From Hymenobacter sp. YIM 151858-1 (lineage in GTDB: Bacteria; Bacteroidota; Bacteroidia; Cytophagales; Hymenobacteraceae), in assembly GCF_025979705.1 (NCBI RefSeq), contig NZ_CP110136.1, forward strand, positions 620,001 to 684,000: a stretch of 64,000 nucleotides of DNA, in the 5' to 3' direction. Below the pieces are notes generated by a model, which saw nothing but the letters and a program-made list of their open reading frames with translations, searched no databases and was not told the DNA's origin. This document shows, piece by piece, positions 26,729 to 34,524 of this stretch; the stretch's first letter is position 1, and every line of letters begins with the position of its first letter. Both the position numbers and the translations under genes were made by a program.

Positions 26729-28216
26729 ATGTTTCATACTCTCCGCCGTAATCCTGCCGTTCGGGCGCTGCTCGGGGGCTTGGTATTGCTGGGCGCGGCC
26801 GCCTTGCTGCTGGCCCTGCGCGGCACGCCCAACCCGGTAGCCTTGGTTTTGCCCGCGCTGGCGCCGCCCGCACCCGCCCCGCCCGATACGGCCCTGCAGC
26901 ACCGGCTGCGCACGCAACTCACCGACTCCGCCGCTGCCCACCCGCACCTAGGGGCCTACGCCCAGGTGCAGGCCTTTTATGCCCGGCGCAACTTTGCCCC
27001 GGCCTGGCACGGTGCCGCCGGCCAGGCCGTGCCGCTGGCCGACTCTGCAACGCAGCTGCTTACCCGCGCCGCCGCGTACGGCCTCGACCGCCGCCACTAC
27101 CACTTTGCTGCGCTGCAAGCCCTGCGCGACTCTTTGCCACAGCAGGCCGCCCCCAACCTAGGGCAGCAGGCCCGCACCGAGCTGCTGCTTACCGACGCTA
27201 TGCTGCAGGTGTTGGCGCACGTGCAGCGCGGGCGCATGCGGGCCACCGCACCACCGGCCCCGGGCGGGCCGGAGCCCACGGGCCCGGTGGCCGGGCTGCA
27301 GCAGGCTTTGCAGGAGCAAGGTTTTGCCACCGTGCTGCGCCAAAGCCAACCCGCCAACCGCGAGTACCGGCAGCTGCAAGCCGCTTTGGCCAGCTGGCTG
27401 AGCGCGCAGCAGCAATGGGAGCCCGCGGAGCTATGGCAGCAGCCCCAGTTCAGCAGTGCCGCGTTCAGCCTGGAGCGTTGGCGCCAGGAGCCCATTTCCG
27501 ATACGGCGTACGTGCTGATCAATTTGCCAGCCTACGAGCTGCAGGTAATCAGCCAGGGGCGGGTGGTGGCCACGCACCGCGTAGTTATCGGCAAGCCCGA
27601 AACCCCGTCGCCCACGCTCAGCAGCCGCATCGGCTACTTCACCACCGCGCCCGATTGGTACGTGCCGCGCTCCATTGCCACCCGCGAAATACTGCCCCGC
27701 CTGCAGCGCAACCCCGGGTACCTGGCCGAGCACAACTACGCGCTGTACTCCGAGCAAGGCGCCGTGCTTAATCCATACAGCATCAATTGGCAGCAGGTAT
27801 CGGCCGCGCGGTTCCCGTACCTTATTCGGCAAAGCGCCGGCTGCGACAACGCCCTCGGCAACGTGGTGTTTCGGTTTGCCAACCCCTACGCCGTGTACCT
27901 GCACGATACCCCGGCCCGCGAGGCCTTTCGGGCACCCGAGCGCGCCTTTAGCCACGGCTGCATTCGGCTGGAGCACCCCATGCAGTTTGCGGCTTATCTG
28001 TTGCAGCGCGAGGGCCGCAGCAGCGCCCAGCTGCCCTCCGAGGCCGAGTGCGCCCGGCAGCCCCGGCCCCGGCATTACCACCTGCGCAAGCCGTTGCCCA
28101 TTCATATTCGCTACGCCACCGGTGCCGCCGAGGGTGGGGAGCTGCGCACCTATGCCGACGTGTACGGCCGCGATGCCCGCCTGGCGCGCCTTTGGGCAAC
28201 CCGGCCCCTGCAGTAG
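26729..28216 (+). CDS. Murein L,D-transpeptidase (YcbB/LdtD-like)
   Basis: A periplasmic, membrane-anchored peptidoglycan cross-linking enzyme of 495 residues. One N-terminal membrane segment (residues 10-31) is followed by a scaffold region with a YARRNFAPAW segment and a LTRAAAYGLDRRHYHF motif typical of YcbB-type proteins. The YkuD catalytic domain starts near 255 (LINLPAYELQVI), and the active-site motif SHGCIRLEHP has its Cys at about 410. ATG 26729 was preferred over a TTG at 26672 because it places the membrane segment near the N-terminus. It is monocistronic. Confidence 0.93.
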   Translation: MFHTLRRNPAVRALLGGLVLLGAAALLLALRGTPNPVALVLPALAPPAPAPPDTALQHRLRTQLTDSAAAHPHLGAYAQVQAFYARRNFAPAWHGAAGQAVPLADSATQLLTRAAAYGLDRRHYHFAALQALRDSLPQQAAPNLGQQARTELLLTDAMLQVLAHVQRGRMRATAPPAPGGPEPTGPVAGLQQALQEQGFATVLRQSQPANREYRQLQAALASWLSAQQQWEPAELWQQPQFSSAAFSLERWRQEPISDTAYVLINLPAYELQVISQGRVVATHRVVIGKPETPSPTLSSRIGYFTTAPDWYVPRSIATREILPRLQRNPGYLAEHNYALYSEQGAVLNPYSINWQQVSAARFPYLIRQSAGCDNALGNVVFRFANPYAVYLHDTPAREAFRAPERAFSHGCIRLEHPMQFAAYLLQREGRSSAQLPSEAECARQPRPRHYHLRKPLPIHIRYATGAAEGGELRTYADVYGRDARLARLWATRPLQ

Positions 28217-28271
28217 TCCGGCTGGGGTTGTGGTAATTTTAAGAGAAAGTAGTTGATTTTCAGTGCCGCAG

Positions 28272-28292
28272 CATCTAACTTATGGTTAGATG
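28272..28292. promoter_or_regulatory. Short A+T-rich inverted repeat upstream of the DUF2892 gene
   Basis: CATCTAAC and its complement are separated by five bases (TTATG). It lies 23 bases upstream of the ATG of the small membrane protein and 56 bases after the L,D-transpeptidase stop. It could be an operator or a weak terminator; there is not enough T-tract for the latter. Confidence 0.35.
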
Positions 28293-28315
28293 TTTAACTA
28301 AAAGCACCTACGGCT

Positions 28316-28543
28316 ATGGACACGAATGTGGGAACTTTGGATCGGGAGATTCGGCTGGCGGTGGGCGCCGTTCTGATACTGATTGCGCTGCTGCCCATTG
28401 GCGCCAGCCAGCCGGTGTTGGTGCTGTTGCTGGTGTTCGGCGGTATCTTTTTGCTAACCGGCGGCGCTGCCTATTGCCCCATCTACGCCATCCTCGACAT
28501 CTCGACGGAAGACGGCCGCGACGAGCTGGAGGTAACGCCCTAG
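28316..28543 (+). CDS. DUF2892 small membrane protein (YgaP-like transmembrane domain)
   Basis: A 75-residue protein with the DUF2892 pattern: NVGTLDREIRLAVGAVLILIAL, one or two hydrophobic helices (about 14-52), a Gly-rich turn (GGIFLLTGG) and a CPIY motif (AAYCPIYAIL) in which the Cys is conserved. The domain is often fused or adjacent to rhodanese-type sulfurtransferases; none is present here. The stop codon is the TAG inside a CCTAGG. Confidence 0.85.
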   Translation: MDTNVGTLDREIRLAVGAVLILIALLPIGASQPVLVLLLVFGGIFLLTGGAAYCPIYAILDISTEDGRDELEVTP

Positions 28544-28636
28544 GTAGCGCGCCTGCCACCCGCCTTGGGCAGCATGCAGGCAGCTATTCCTGGTTGCCCG
28601 GGCGCGGTTGATGCTCTTCCTGCCCGGCCCAAGTGC

Positions 28637-29239
28637 CTACCGCTGCTGTTGCAGTTTGCGCAAAAACTGCAGCATTTTGGGGTTGTCGTACTGCGCCATG
28701 CCCTCGTGCCGCGATACAATGTCGCCGTTGGGCGCGATGATGAACGTGGTGGGAATGGACTGCGTGTCGAACACCCTGGGTACGTCGCCCGCGAGGGTGT
28801 AAACAGGCATGGTAAAGCCGCGCCGCGCCACAAACTTGCGCACTTTCTCGGGGTTGTCGTCGACGGAAAGCAGAACCAGCGAAATGCGGTCGGTGCCGGG
28901 TTGCAGCTGCTCGTGCAGGCGCTGCAGGCTGGGCATCTCGGCCACGCACGGCGGGCACCACGTGGCCCACAAGTTCAGCACCACCACCCGGCCCCGCAGC
29001 TCACCTAGGGTAATGCGGCGGCCATCGAGCGTGCGCAGCGGCAACGAGTAATCGACTTTGGCCTCCGCGACCGGCGGCGTATCGGGCAGGGTAGGCGCCA
29101 GCAGACCGGTAGCCAGCACCGCTTGCTGCACCCGCCCGATTACCTCGGTGTGCCAGCCCGTGAGGTACAACGCCAGCGGAACCGTAACGAAAGCCGAACG
29201 GCGTAGCGGCCGCCAAAGGGTAGTGAGCAGGTTTCTCAT
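28637..29239 (-). CDS. TlpA/ResA-like membrane-anchored thioredoxin
   Basis: A 200-residue thiol-disulfide oxidoreductase. An N-terminal hydrophobic segment (AFVTVPLALYLTGW, about 16-29) anchors it, and the thioredoxin fold starts near residue 64. The active site is WCPPC at 94-98, preceded by VVVLNLWAT. Downstream the cis-Pro loop appears in SIPTTFIIAPNGDIV. Such proteins reduce disulfides in the periplasm, often for cytochrome maturation. Start ATG 29239. It is monocistronic, with a repeat remnant (29281-29372) upstream. Confidence 0.92.
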   Translation of the reverse strand: MRNLLTTLWRPLRRSAFVTVPLALYLTGWHTEVIGRVQQAVLATGLLAPTLPDTPPVAEAKVDYSLPLRTLDGRRITLGELRGRVVVLNLWATWCPPCVAEMPSLQRLHEQLQPGTDRISLVLLSVDDNPEKVRKFVARRGFTMPVYTLAGDVPRVFDTQSIPTTFIIAPNGDIVSRHEGMAQYDNPKMLQFLRKLQQQR

Positions 29240-29365
29240 CGATACTTAATTGCGGTAGCACGGCAATCGGTTCCGCGGCTCGCTAGCTGTTGCGGGGCAA
29301 TTACGCATACGCACCTAGGGGCGCGTTGCGCAACCGAAGGTCGGCGTAGCCAACGGATTTCCGTG

Positions 29366-29914
29366 CTACACTTCGGCCAGCAGCGCCTGCACCTGCGCTT
29401 GCAAATCCTGCAACGAGCCCGTGTTGCGCAGCACGGCATCGTAGTGGGCGTAATTATCGAGGGCGGTTTCGCTGGGGTGGTTGTCGTCGCGGGTGCCGTC
29501 GCCGCGCTGCTGCAGCGGGTCGCCCTCAATGCGCCACACCACGCCGCCACGGCTCCGGATGGCCTCGGCCTCGTCGGGGAAGCGTAGGTCGGCTACCACC
29601 ACGGGCTTGTCGGCGGGCAAGGCGGCCAGCAGGGCTTCAATCCAAACCTGCGGGCGCCACGCGCGCAGCGCGCCGCCTACTTGCTGCAGCAGTTCGCCGC
29701 GCGTTAGCCCAAAAACCGGCAGCAATTCGGCCTTGCCTTCCTGGCTGTAGTAGGGCTGCGTAGGCTCGGAAGCCAGTGCGGCGCTGACCGCCTTTATACC
29801 ATCGCCAAAGGCCAGAATTTGCCAGTTGCGCTCGGGTTGCATTGCCTGAACCAGTTCGGCCACGGTGTTTTTGCCGCTGCCACGTTTGCCCGCAAGGCCA
29901 ATCAGCTGAAGCAT
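29366..29914 (-). CDS. Deoxynucleoside monophosphate kinase-like P-loop protein
   Basis: A 182-residue ATPase-type protein with a P-loop at the very start (GLAGKRGSGKNTVAEL). The pattern that follows (AFGDGIKAVSAAL, then VWIEALLAALPADKPVVVADLRFPDEAEAI) matches phage-type dNMP kinases, which phosphorylate deoxynucleotide monophosphates. VVADLRFPDE is the strongest family signature. ATG 29914 was chosen because the P-loop must lie close to the N-terminus. It is divergent from the RecE-like nuclease, and together they resemble domesticated phage nucleotide-metabolism genes. Confidence 0.82.
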   Translation of the reverse strand: MLQLIGLAGKRGSGKNTVAELVQAMQPERNWQILAFGDGIKAVSAALASEPTQPYYSQEGKAELLPVFGLTRGELLQQVGGALRAWRPQVWIEALLAALPADKPVVVADLRFPDEAEAIRSRGGVVWRIEGDPLQQRGDGTRDDNHPSETALDNYAHYDAVLRNTGSLQDLQAQVQALLAEV

Positions 29915-30089
29915 AGGGAGAATAGGGGAGTAGTGCTGAAGAAACAACTGCGTTGGGCAGTCGGCCGGGCTTTATTCCGCGGCGCAAGCTGCAAAGTTGC
30001 GCAAGCCTGGCTGAATTTTGGCCGGGCCGTTGTTGGCGCCCCCGCCCACACAACCCAGCCGCCGCAAGCGTAGTACATTGCACTACGCT

Positions 30090-30839
30090 ATGCCCGAAAA
30101 CACCCCTTACCGCCGCCCCGATCTGCTGCGCCTTTCGTACGACGATTACCGCGCCCTGCCCGCCATTGCCAACTCCGACCTCTCGAAGCTGCGCGATGCG
30201 CTTAACGGCCGACCCCGGCGCGAATCGGGTGGCAACTCGGCGCTTAGCTTCGGCACGGCTTTTCATACGGCCCTGCTCGAGCCCGACCAGTACGTGCCCA
30301 GCTACCCCGCCGTAAACGACACGCTGGTGTGGTGGCTGGTGGAGGGCGTGCGCCTGCGCGACGACCTGCGCGAAATGATCGACAACGGCGTGGCCGAGCC
30401 CAGCTGCGTGTTTACGGAGCCCATTACCGGCACCATGTGCAAGCTGCGCGCCGATTTGGTGTACAACGTGCCCGGTGAGCCCTACACCATCATCGATTTC
30501 AAAACCACCATTGCCCGCGACTACCACCACTTTGTGGCGCAATGCTCCGGCTACGACTACGACCGCCAGGCCGCGTTTTACTCCGATGCGCTGCGGGCGG
30601 AACGCTTCTTGCTGGTAGGGGTGCAGAAGGTAGAACCCTTCCACGTATTCGTGTTCGAAGTGCCGCCCCACATGCTCGAAGAAGGCCGCGCCAAATACCT
30701 GCGCTTGCTGCGCCTGCTCGACCCTAGCAAGCTGCCCGACTACCTGCACCCCTCCGTGCGCGAGGTGGTGCTGGAGCTGGGCCACACCCCGCCCGAGCAG
30801 GAAGACGACCCCGACACCACGCCCGATACCCTTGCCTGA
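30090..30839 (+). CDS. RecE-like PD-(D/E)XK exonuclease domain protein
   Basis: A 249-residue protein with the exodeoxyribonuclease VIII (PDDEXK-like) pattern. It contains the N-terminal phrase [12 protein letters not shown], the helix [25 protein letters not shown] as the first acidic motif, and the catalytic strand TIIDFKTT with Asp136 and Lys138. A later QAAFYSDAL helix supplies the downstream Gln/Tyr seen in this family. The enzyme would degrade one strand of double-stranded DNA; no RecT-like annealing protein is next to it. ATG 30090 was chosen over an upstream in-frame start that adds an unrelated segment. Confidence 0.85.
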   Translation: MPENTPYRRPDLLRLSYDDYRALPAIANSDLSKLRDALNGRPRRESGGNSALSFGTAFHTALLEPDQYVPSYPAVNDTLVWWLVEGVRLRDDLREMIDNGVAEPSCVFTEPITGTMCKLRADLVYNVPGEPYTIIDFKTTIARDYHHFVAQCSGYDYDRQAAFYSDALRAERFLLVGVQKVEPFHVFVFEVPPHMLEEGRAKYLRLLRLLDPSKLPDYLHPSVREVVLELGHTPPEQEDDPDTTPDTLA

Positions 30840-30898
30840 TCCGCCACCCCGGCGGCGGTTTTAGTTGCCCCACTGTTCACCTCCTCATCCGTACCACG

Positions 30899-31654
30899 AT
30901 GCTTAAGCGAGATTTTCTGAAGAACGGTTTGCTGACGATTGTTGGCGCCATGGTAAGCCCCAGCCTGCTGGCCCACGCCCGCGACGAAAAGCTGCTGCGC
31001 GAAGCCCGCGCCACGCCCATTGCCGACGGCCCCTTTACGCTGCCGCCGCTGCCCTACGCCAACAATGCGCTGGAGCCGCACATCGACGCGCGTACCATGG
31101 AAATCCACCACGACGCCCACCACAAAACCTACGTGTCGAAGCTGAACGAGGCGGTGGCCGGTAAGCCGCTCGAGAAAATGTCGCTGGCGCAGCTGTTGGC
31201 CTCGGCTAGTAAGCAGCCCGATGCCGTGCGCAACAACGCCGGCGGCCACTGGAATCACTCGTTTTTTTGGCAGCTGATGGCCCAAAAGGGCGGCGGCCAA
31301 CCCACCGGCGAGCTGGCCGCGGCCATCACCAAAGATTTTGGCTCGTTCGATAAGTTCAAGGAGGAGTTTGCCAAGGCTGCCACCGGCCGCTTCGGCTCGG
31401 GTTGGGCCTGGCTCATTCATGACCCCAAGGCCAACAAGCTGGCCATTACCTCCACGCCCAACCAGGACAACCCGCTGATGGACCTACCCGGCATTCAGCG
31501 CGGTACCCCGCTCATCGGCCTCGATGTGTGGGAGCACGCCTACTATCTCAAGTACCAGAACAAGCGGCCCGACTATGTGGCCGCTTTTTGGAACGTGGTA
31601 AACTGGAGCGAAGCCGGCAAGCGCTACGACGAAGCCCGCAAAGCCAAAGGCTGA
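30899..31654 (+). CDS. Fe/Mn superoxide dismutase with N-terminal export signal
   Basis: Converts superoxide to oxygen and peroxide. The 251 residues comprise a 26-residue signal and a full Fe/Mn-SOD. Metal ligands are His70 (MEIHHDAHH), His120 (HWNHSFFW), Asp209 and His213 (DVWEHAYY). The signal ([20 protein letters not shown]) contains KRDFLK, close to the twin-arginine motif with one Lys, followed by a mildly hydrophobic stretch and a cut at LLAHA. It is thus probably periplasmic and perhaps Tat-dependent. It is monocistronic with its own terminator. Confidence 0.95.
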   Translation: MLKRDFLKNGLLTIVGAMVSPSLLAHARDEKLLREARATPIADGPFTLPPLPYANNALEPHIDARTMEIHHDAHHKTYVSKLNEAVAGKPLEKMSLAQLLASASKQPDAVRNNAGGHWNHSFFWQLMAQKGGGQPTGELAAAITKDFGSFDKFKEEFAKAATGRFGSGWAWLIHDPKANKLAITSTPNQDNPLMDLPGIQRGTPLIGLDVWEHAYYLKYQNKRPDYVAAFWNVVNWSEAGKRYDEARKAKG

Positions 31655-31681
31655 GGCTGCACATAGCCCCTAGGTAAGAAG

Positions 31682-31711
31682 CCGCTCCTGATGGTTTGGG
31701 AGCGGTTTTTT
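31682..31711 (+). terminator. Intrinsic terminator after superoxide dismutase
   Basis: A stem of CCGCTCC with GGGAGCGG closes a loop of about nine bases and is followed by six T and TGTTTTG. It lies 27 bases after the stop codon. Confidence 0.9.
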
Positions 31712-31764
31712 GTTTTGAAATAATCCGGTAGCCGGGTCGTCTTAAGATGCGTCAGGCAAACCAG

Positions 31765-32035
31765 GCCGTCATGTCGAGCGCAGTCGAGGCATCTCGCGTG
31801 CTGGCGTTGGATAGCGACTGTCATCCTGAGCAAAGCGAAGGACCTCACCCCCAGCCCCTCTCCAGAAGAGAGGGGAGCAGATGCTATCTGGTGTCAGCAC
31901 CCAGATGTCTCGGCTGCGCTCGACATGACAGCTGGGCCCTAGGTCGCCGTGGCTCCCCCTCTCTTTTGGAGAGGGGGCAGGGGGGGGAGGTCCCGATAAA
32001 GGCCTTCCTGCATCCGGATGATATGTGCCGGACCT
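31765..32035. repeat. Mosaic intergenic palindromic repeats
   Basis: Contains the GTCATGTCGAGC / GAGGCATCTCGCGTGCTGGC module, the TCATCCTGAGC / GAAGGACCT module, a CCCTCTCC-to-GAGAGGGG module, and inverted copies of the first two further right. Two CCTAGG sites lie at its right end. It separates the superoxide dismutase gene from the asnA leader and contains no gene. Confidence 0.85.
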
Positions 32036-32112
32036 AGGGGAGCAGCAATGCAAAGCAGGGTTAATTACAACCACTAATTATTGCGCTTGAAAAAAATATT
32101 GATGTCGATATG

Positions 32113-32141
32113 TTGCATTGCTACCCAAGCTTTATAATTTG
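32113..32141 (+). promoter_or_regulatory. Probable promoter of the asnA leader transcript
   Basis: TTG at 32113-32115, then 17 bases, then TATAATTTG at 32133-32141, close to the Bacteroidota TTTG / TAnnTTTG type and containing a full TATAAT. The A+T-rich surroundings stand out against the GC-rich window. The transcript would start near 32147, about 25 bases before the leader ATG. Confidence 0.6.
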
Positions 32142-32171
32142 GCCAAACAAAACGCCCTAAAAGCGCCAATC

Positions 32172-32246
32172 ATGCTTCAGTTCGCCAACAGCCTCAATAA
32201 TCAGAATCGGAATAATAATTCCGACGCTGGAAGGCTATTGGTCTGA
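32172..32246 (+). CDS. asnA leader peptide, 7 Asn in 24 codons
   Basis: A short ORF of 24 codons plus TGA reading MLQFANSLNNQNRNNN, then SDAGRLLV. Asn occupies positions 6, 9, 10, 12, 14, 15 and 16. Its position, directly upstream of a strong intrinsic terminator and of asparagine synthetase, identifies it as the sensing element of a transcription attenuator: the ribosome would pause at the Asn codons when charged Asn-tRNA is scarce. The last codons (GGA AGG CTA TTG) are themselves part of the antiterminator stem. It is too short for routine gene finding. Confidence 0.88.
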   Translation: MLQFANSLNNQNRNNNSDAGRLLV

Positions 32247-32309
32247 TGTACAGACGTAAAATCAGTAACTGATTTCAATAAGCCTTCCGAATTCGGGAGG
32301 CTTTTTTTT
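32185..32309 (+). promoter_or_regulatory. Ribosome-dependent attenuator of asnA (segments 1-4)
   Basis: Four mutually exclusive segments are visible. Segment 1 (32185-32194, CCAACAGCCT) pairs with segment 2 (32232-32241, AGGCTATTGG) with one mismatch. Segment 2, extended to 32229-32240 (GGAAGGCTATTG), pairs with segment 3 (32276-32288, CAATAAGCCTTCC) with a single bulge. Segment 3 pairs with segment 4 (32294-32303) as the terminator. A ribosome stalled on Asn codons 9-16 (32196-32219) would cover segment 1 and leave segment 2 free to trap segment 3, allowing read-through. A ribosome reaching the TGA at 32246 would cover segment 2 and let the terminator form. Two small hairpins (32241-32255, GTCTG/CAGAC; about 32258-32275) fit in the 2:3 loop. 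Confidence 0.85.
32280..32309 (+). terminator. Attenuator terminator upstream of asnA
   Basis: A 10-bp stem (32280-32289 with 32294-32303, one G-T wobble), an AATT loop, and a run of eight T (32302-32309). It is a canonical intrinsic terminator placed 34 bases after the leader stop and 137 bases before the asnA ATG, where it would abort transcription unless the antiterminator forms. Confidence 0.92.
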
Positions 32310-32341
32310 CGCCCATACGCGGCCAATAATGGGTTTTCGGC

Positions 32342-32368
32342 ACCGAAAAAACATCGTGTTTTTTCGGT
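32342..32368 (+). promoter_or_regulatory. Second hairpin in the asnA untranslated leader
   Basis: A perfect 12-bp inverted repeat (ACCGAAAAAACA with its complement) closed by a TCG loop. It follows the attenuator terminator and precedes asnA by 78 bases. It has no terminal T-run beyond those inside the stem. It may stabilise the 5' end of the read-through transcript or act as a second checkpoint. Confidence 0.5.
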
Positions 32369-32445
32369 CCGGCGAAGCCTTGCCTGAACATTTCTAATTG
32401 CCGAATCCAAACACAATTCTTTAATCCAAAAACCACACATTTCGC

Positions 32446-33483
32446 ATGGAAGCAACACTAGCCCCCGCCAAAGCCCAAAGCCCCGCCGGGCTGCTCAAAA
32501 CCGAAGAATCCATTGGGTTCGTGAAGGACACGTTTGCCCGCGAGCTGGCCCGGCAACTGCAGCTTACCAAGGTGTCGTCGCCGATAGCAGTGCTCGACGG
32601 CACCGGCATCAACGACGACCTGAACGGCGTGGAGCGCCCGGTGTCGTTTCCGGTTAAAGCCCTGGCCGAGCGCCGCGCCGTGGTGGTGCACTCCCTGGCC
32701 AAATGGAAGCGCCTGCGCCTCACGGAGCTGGGCATACCGGTGGGCCGCGGCATCCTGACGGATATGCGCGCCCTGCGCCCCGACGAGGATTACTCGCCCA
32801 TTCACTCGATCTACGTCGATCAGTGGGATTGGGAAAAGCACATTTTGCCCGAGCAGCGCACCGTGGCTTTTCTGAAGGAAACCGTGGAGAAAATTTACGA
32901 CGCGCTGCGCACCACCGAGCTGCGCGTGGCCGAAGAGTACGCCGACGTGGTGCCCGTGCTGCCCGAGCAAATCACGTTTATCCATGCCGAGGAGCTGCTG
33001 CAGCGCTACCCCACGCTCACGGTAAAGGAGCGCGAAACCGCCGCGGCCCGCGAGTACGGCGCGGTGTTTATCGTGGGTATTGGCGGCGAGCTAAGCCACG
33101 GCGAAAGCCACGACGGCCGCGCCCCCGATTACGACGACTGGAGCACCGAAACCGCTCCCGGCCGGCGCGGCCTGAACGGCGACATCGTGCTGTGGCACCC
33201 GGTGCTGCAATCGGCGTTTGAGGTATCGTCGATGGGTATTCGGGTGGATAAGGCGGCTTTGCTGCGCCAGCTGGCGCTGCGCGGCTGTCCCGAGCGCGCG
33301 GCCCTAGGTTTCCATAGCCTGTTGCTGGCCGGGCAGCTGACGGAAAGCATCGGCGGCGGAATTGGGCAATCGAGGGTGTGCATGTTTATGTTGCGCAAGG
33401 CGCACATCGGCGAGGTGCAGGTAAGCATCTGGCCCGAAGCCGTGCGGCAGGAGCTAAGCAGCGCGGGCGTGGCACTGCTGTAG
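32446..33483 (+). CDS. asnA: Aspartate-ammonia ligase (AsnA-type asparagine synthetase)
   Basis: Makes asparagine from aspartate, ammonia and ATP in the cytoplasm. The 345 residues match the AsnA family, a class II aminoacyl-tRNA-synthetase-like fold, usual length 330-345. Signatures are SPIAVLDGTGINDDLNGVERPVSF (read as LDGTGINDDLNG followed by ERPVSF), HSLAKWKRLRL, HSIYVDQWDWE, and near the end IGGGIGQSR and KAHIGEVQVSIWP. The ATG at 32446 is the only suitable start. Expression is evidently governed by the Asn-codon attenuator just upstream, which fits its product exactly. A hairpin at 33509-33548 closes the unit. Confidence 0.97.
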   Translation: MEATLAPAKAQSPAGLLKTEESIGFVKDTFARELARQLQLTKVSSPIAVLDGTGINDDLNGVERPVSFPVKALAERRAVVVHSLAKWKRLRLTELGIPVGRGILTDMRALRPDEDYSPIHSIYVDQWDWEKHILPEQRTVAFLKETVEKIYDALRTTELRVAEEYADVVPVLPEQITFIHAEELLQRYPTLTVKERETAAAREYGAVFIVGIGGELSHGESHDGRAPDYDDWSTETAPGRRGLNGDIVLWHPVLQSAFEVSSMGIRVDKAALLRQLALRGCPERAALGFHSLLLAGQLTESIGGGIGQSRVCMFMLRKAHIGEVQVSIWPEAVRQELSSAGVALL

Positions 33484-33508
33484 GCCACGGGTAATTGTTG
33501 GGTTGACA

Positions 33509-33548
33509 ATGCGAGGGTATGCCGGCTACGGCGGGTGCACCCTCGCAT
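33509..33548 (+). terminator. Hairpin after asnA
   Basis: A 10-bp inverted repeat (ATGCGAGGGT and its complement) encloses a GC-rich 20-base loop, 26 bases after the asnA stop. There is no T-tract, so it acts as a weak or Rho-aided terminator if it acts at all. Confidence 0.55.
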
Positions 33549-33733
33549 GCTGCTGCCTAGGTGCTGATTTACAGTTGCAAACGCATTGGGGTCGGGCCGC
33601 TGGCTAAATCGGTTTCGAGAACGAGAAGGGCAAGAAATGCTGACTAAAAATGCAGCTGATGGCAAGCTTTATTAAACGAAGCCCGCGTTTTGGCCGTATC
33701 AGGCAGCCAAGCTAACCATACGACACTCTAGCT

Positions 33734-34459
33734 ATGAATCAACCGCAATCCTCTTCGAACACCGGCGCACAAACGGGCGCCCACTCGCAATCCGACAACA
33801 ACACGCAGGCCGGCGGCTCGCTGCTGAACCAGGCCCAAAACTGGCTTAGCCAAGGCCGCGACCTGGTGGGCCAGCTGCCCGCGCCGGTACGCAACGTAGG
33901 CACCAACCTGGGCTCCAGCATTGGTCGCCTCAGCACCACCCAAAAGGTAGTGGGCGGTGCGCTGCTGGCCCTGGGCGTAGGTTATTTTGCTACCCGCGGC
34001 CGCACCGGCGGGCAGCGCGGCACGGCTGCCACTCTGCAGGAGTTGCTCTTGTTCGTGAACGACCGCATCGAGGGCTACCAGCGCGCCGTGGATGAAAGCA
34101 CCGACGCCGAGCTGCGCGGCTACTACAAGCAACTGGTAAGCCAGAGCCAGCGCTTTGCCGGTATTCTCAACGACTACCTGCGCGAGGAAGGCGGCACCCG
34201 CGAAACCAAAACCACCCTGAAAGGCAAGGTGTACCGCGCCTTCATGGAGGCCAAAGCCGCCGTTACCGGCTACGACGAACAAGCCATTCTGGGCTCGAAC
34301 ATCTACGGCGAAGAGTGGGCCATCAAAGCCTACAAAGAGGCCCTGGCCGACCAAACCCTCACCGGCGAGCTGCGCCATGAGGTACAGCGCCAGTACGATC
34401 AGTCGCTGAAAACCTACGAGCGCCTGAAGCAGTTGAAAGAGCAAACCAACAAGCACTAA
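33734..34459 (+). CDS. DUF2383 (PA2169 family) four-helix-bundle protein
   Basis: A 241-residue protein. The first 75 residues are a low-complexity, Asn/Gln-rich tail with a hydrophobic stretch (VVGGALLALGVGYFATRG). The rest is a helical domain of about 150 residues with TLQELLLFVNDRIEGYQRAV, LRGYYKQLVSQSQRFAGIL and a final coiled segment (SLKTYERLKQLKEQ), matching the PA2169/DUF2383 ferritin-like bundle. Its function is unknown; such proteins tend to be stress-induced. It is followed by a strong hairpin at 34483-34517. Confidence 0.85.
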   Translation: MNQPQSSSNTGAQTGAHSQSDNNTQAGGSLLNQAQNWLSQGRDLVGQLPAPVRNVGTNLGSSIGRLSTTQKVVGGALLALGVGYFATRGRTGGQRGTAATLQELLLFVNDRIEGYQRAVDESTDAELRGYYKQLVSQSQRFAGILNDYLREEGGTRETKTTLKGKVYRAFMEAKAAVTGYDEQAILGSNIYGEEWAIKAYKEALADQTLTGELRHEVQRQYDQSLKTYERLKQLKEQTNKH

Positions 34460-34482
34460 GCAGCGCCCTAGGTGCCTGAATT

Positions 34483-34517
34483 ACAACGCCCCACCTGCCA
34501 GGCAGGTGGGGCGTTGT
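34483..34517 (+). terminator. Strong hairpin after the DUF2383 gene
   Basis: A perfect inverted repeat of about 17 bases (ACAACGCCCCACCTGCC) with a minimal loop, 24 bases after the stop. A short GCGTTGG follows instead of a T-run. Confidence 0.7.
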
Positions 34518-34524
34518 GCGTTGG

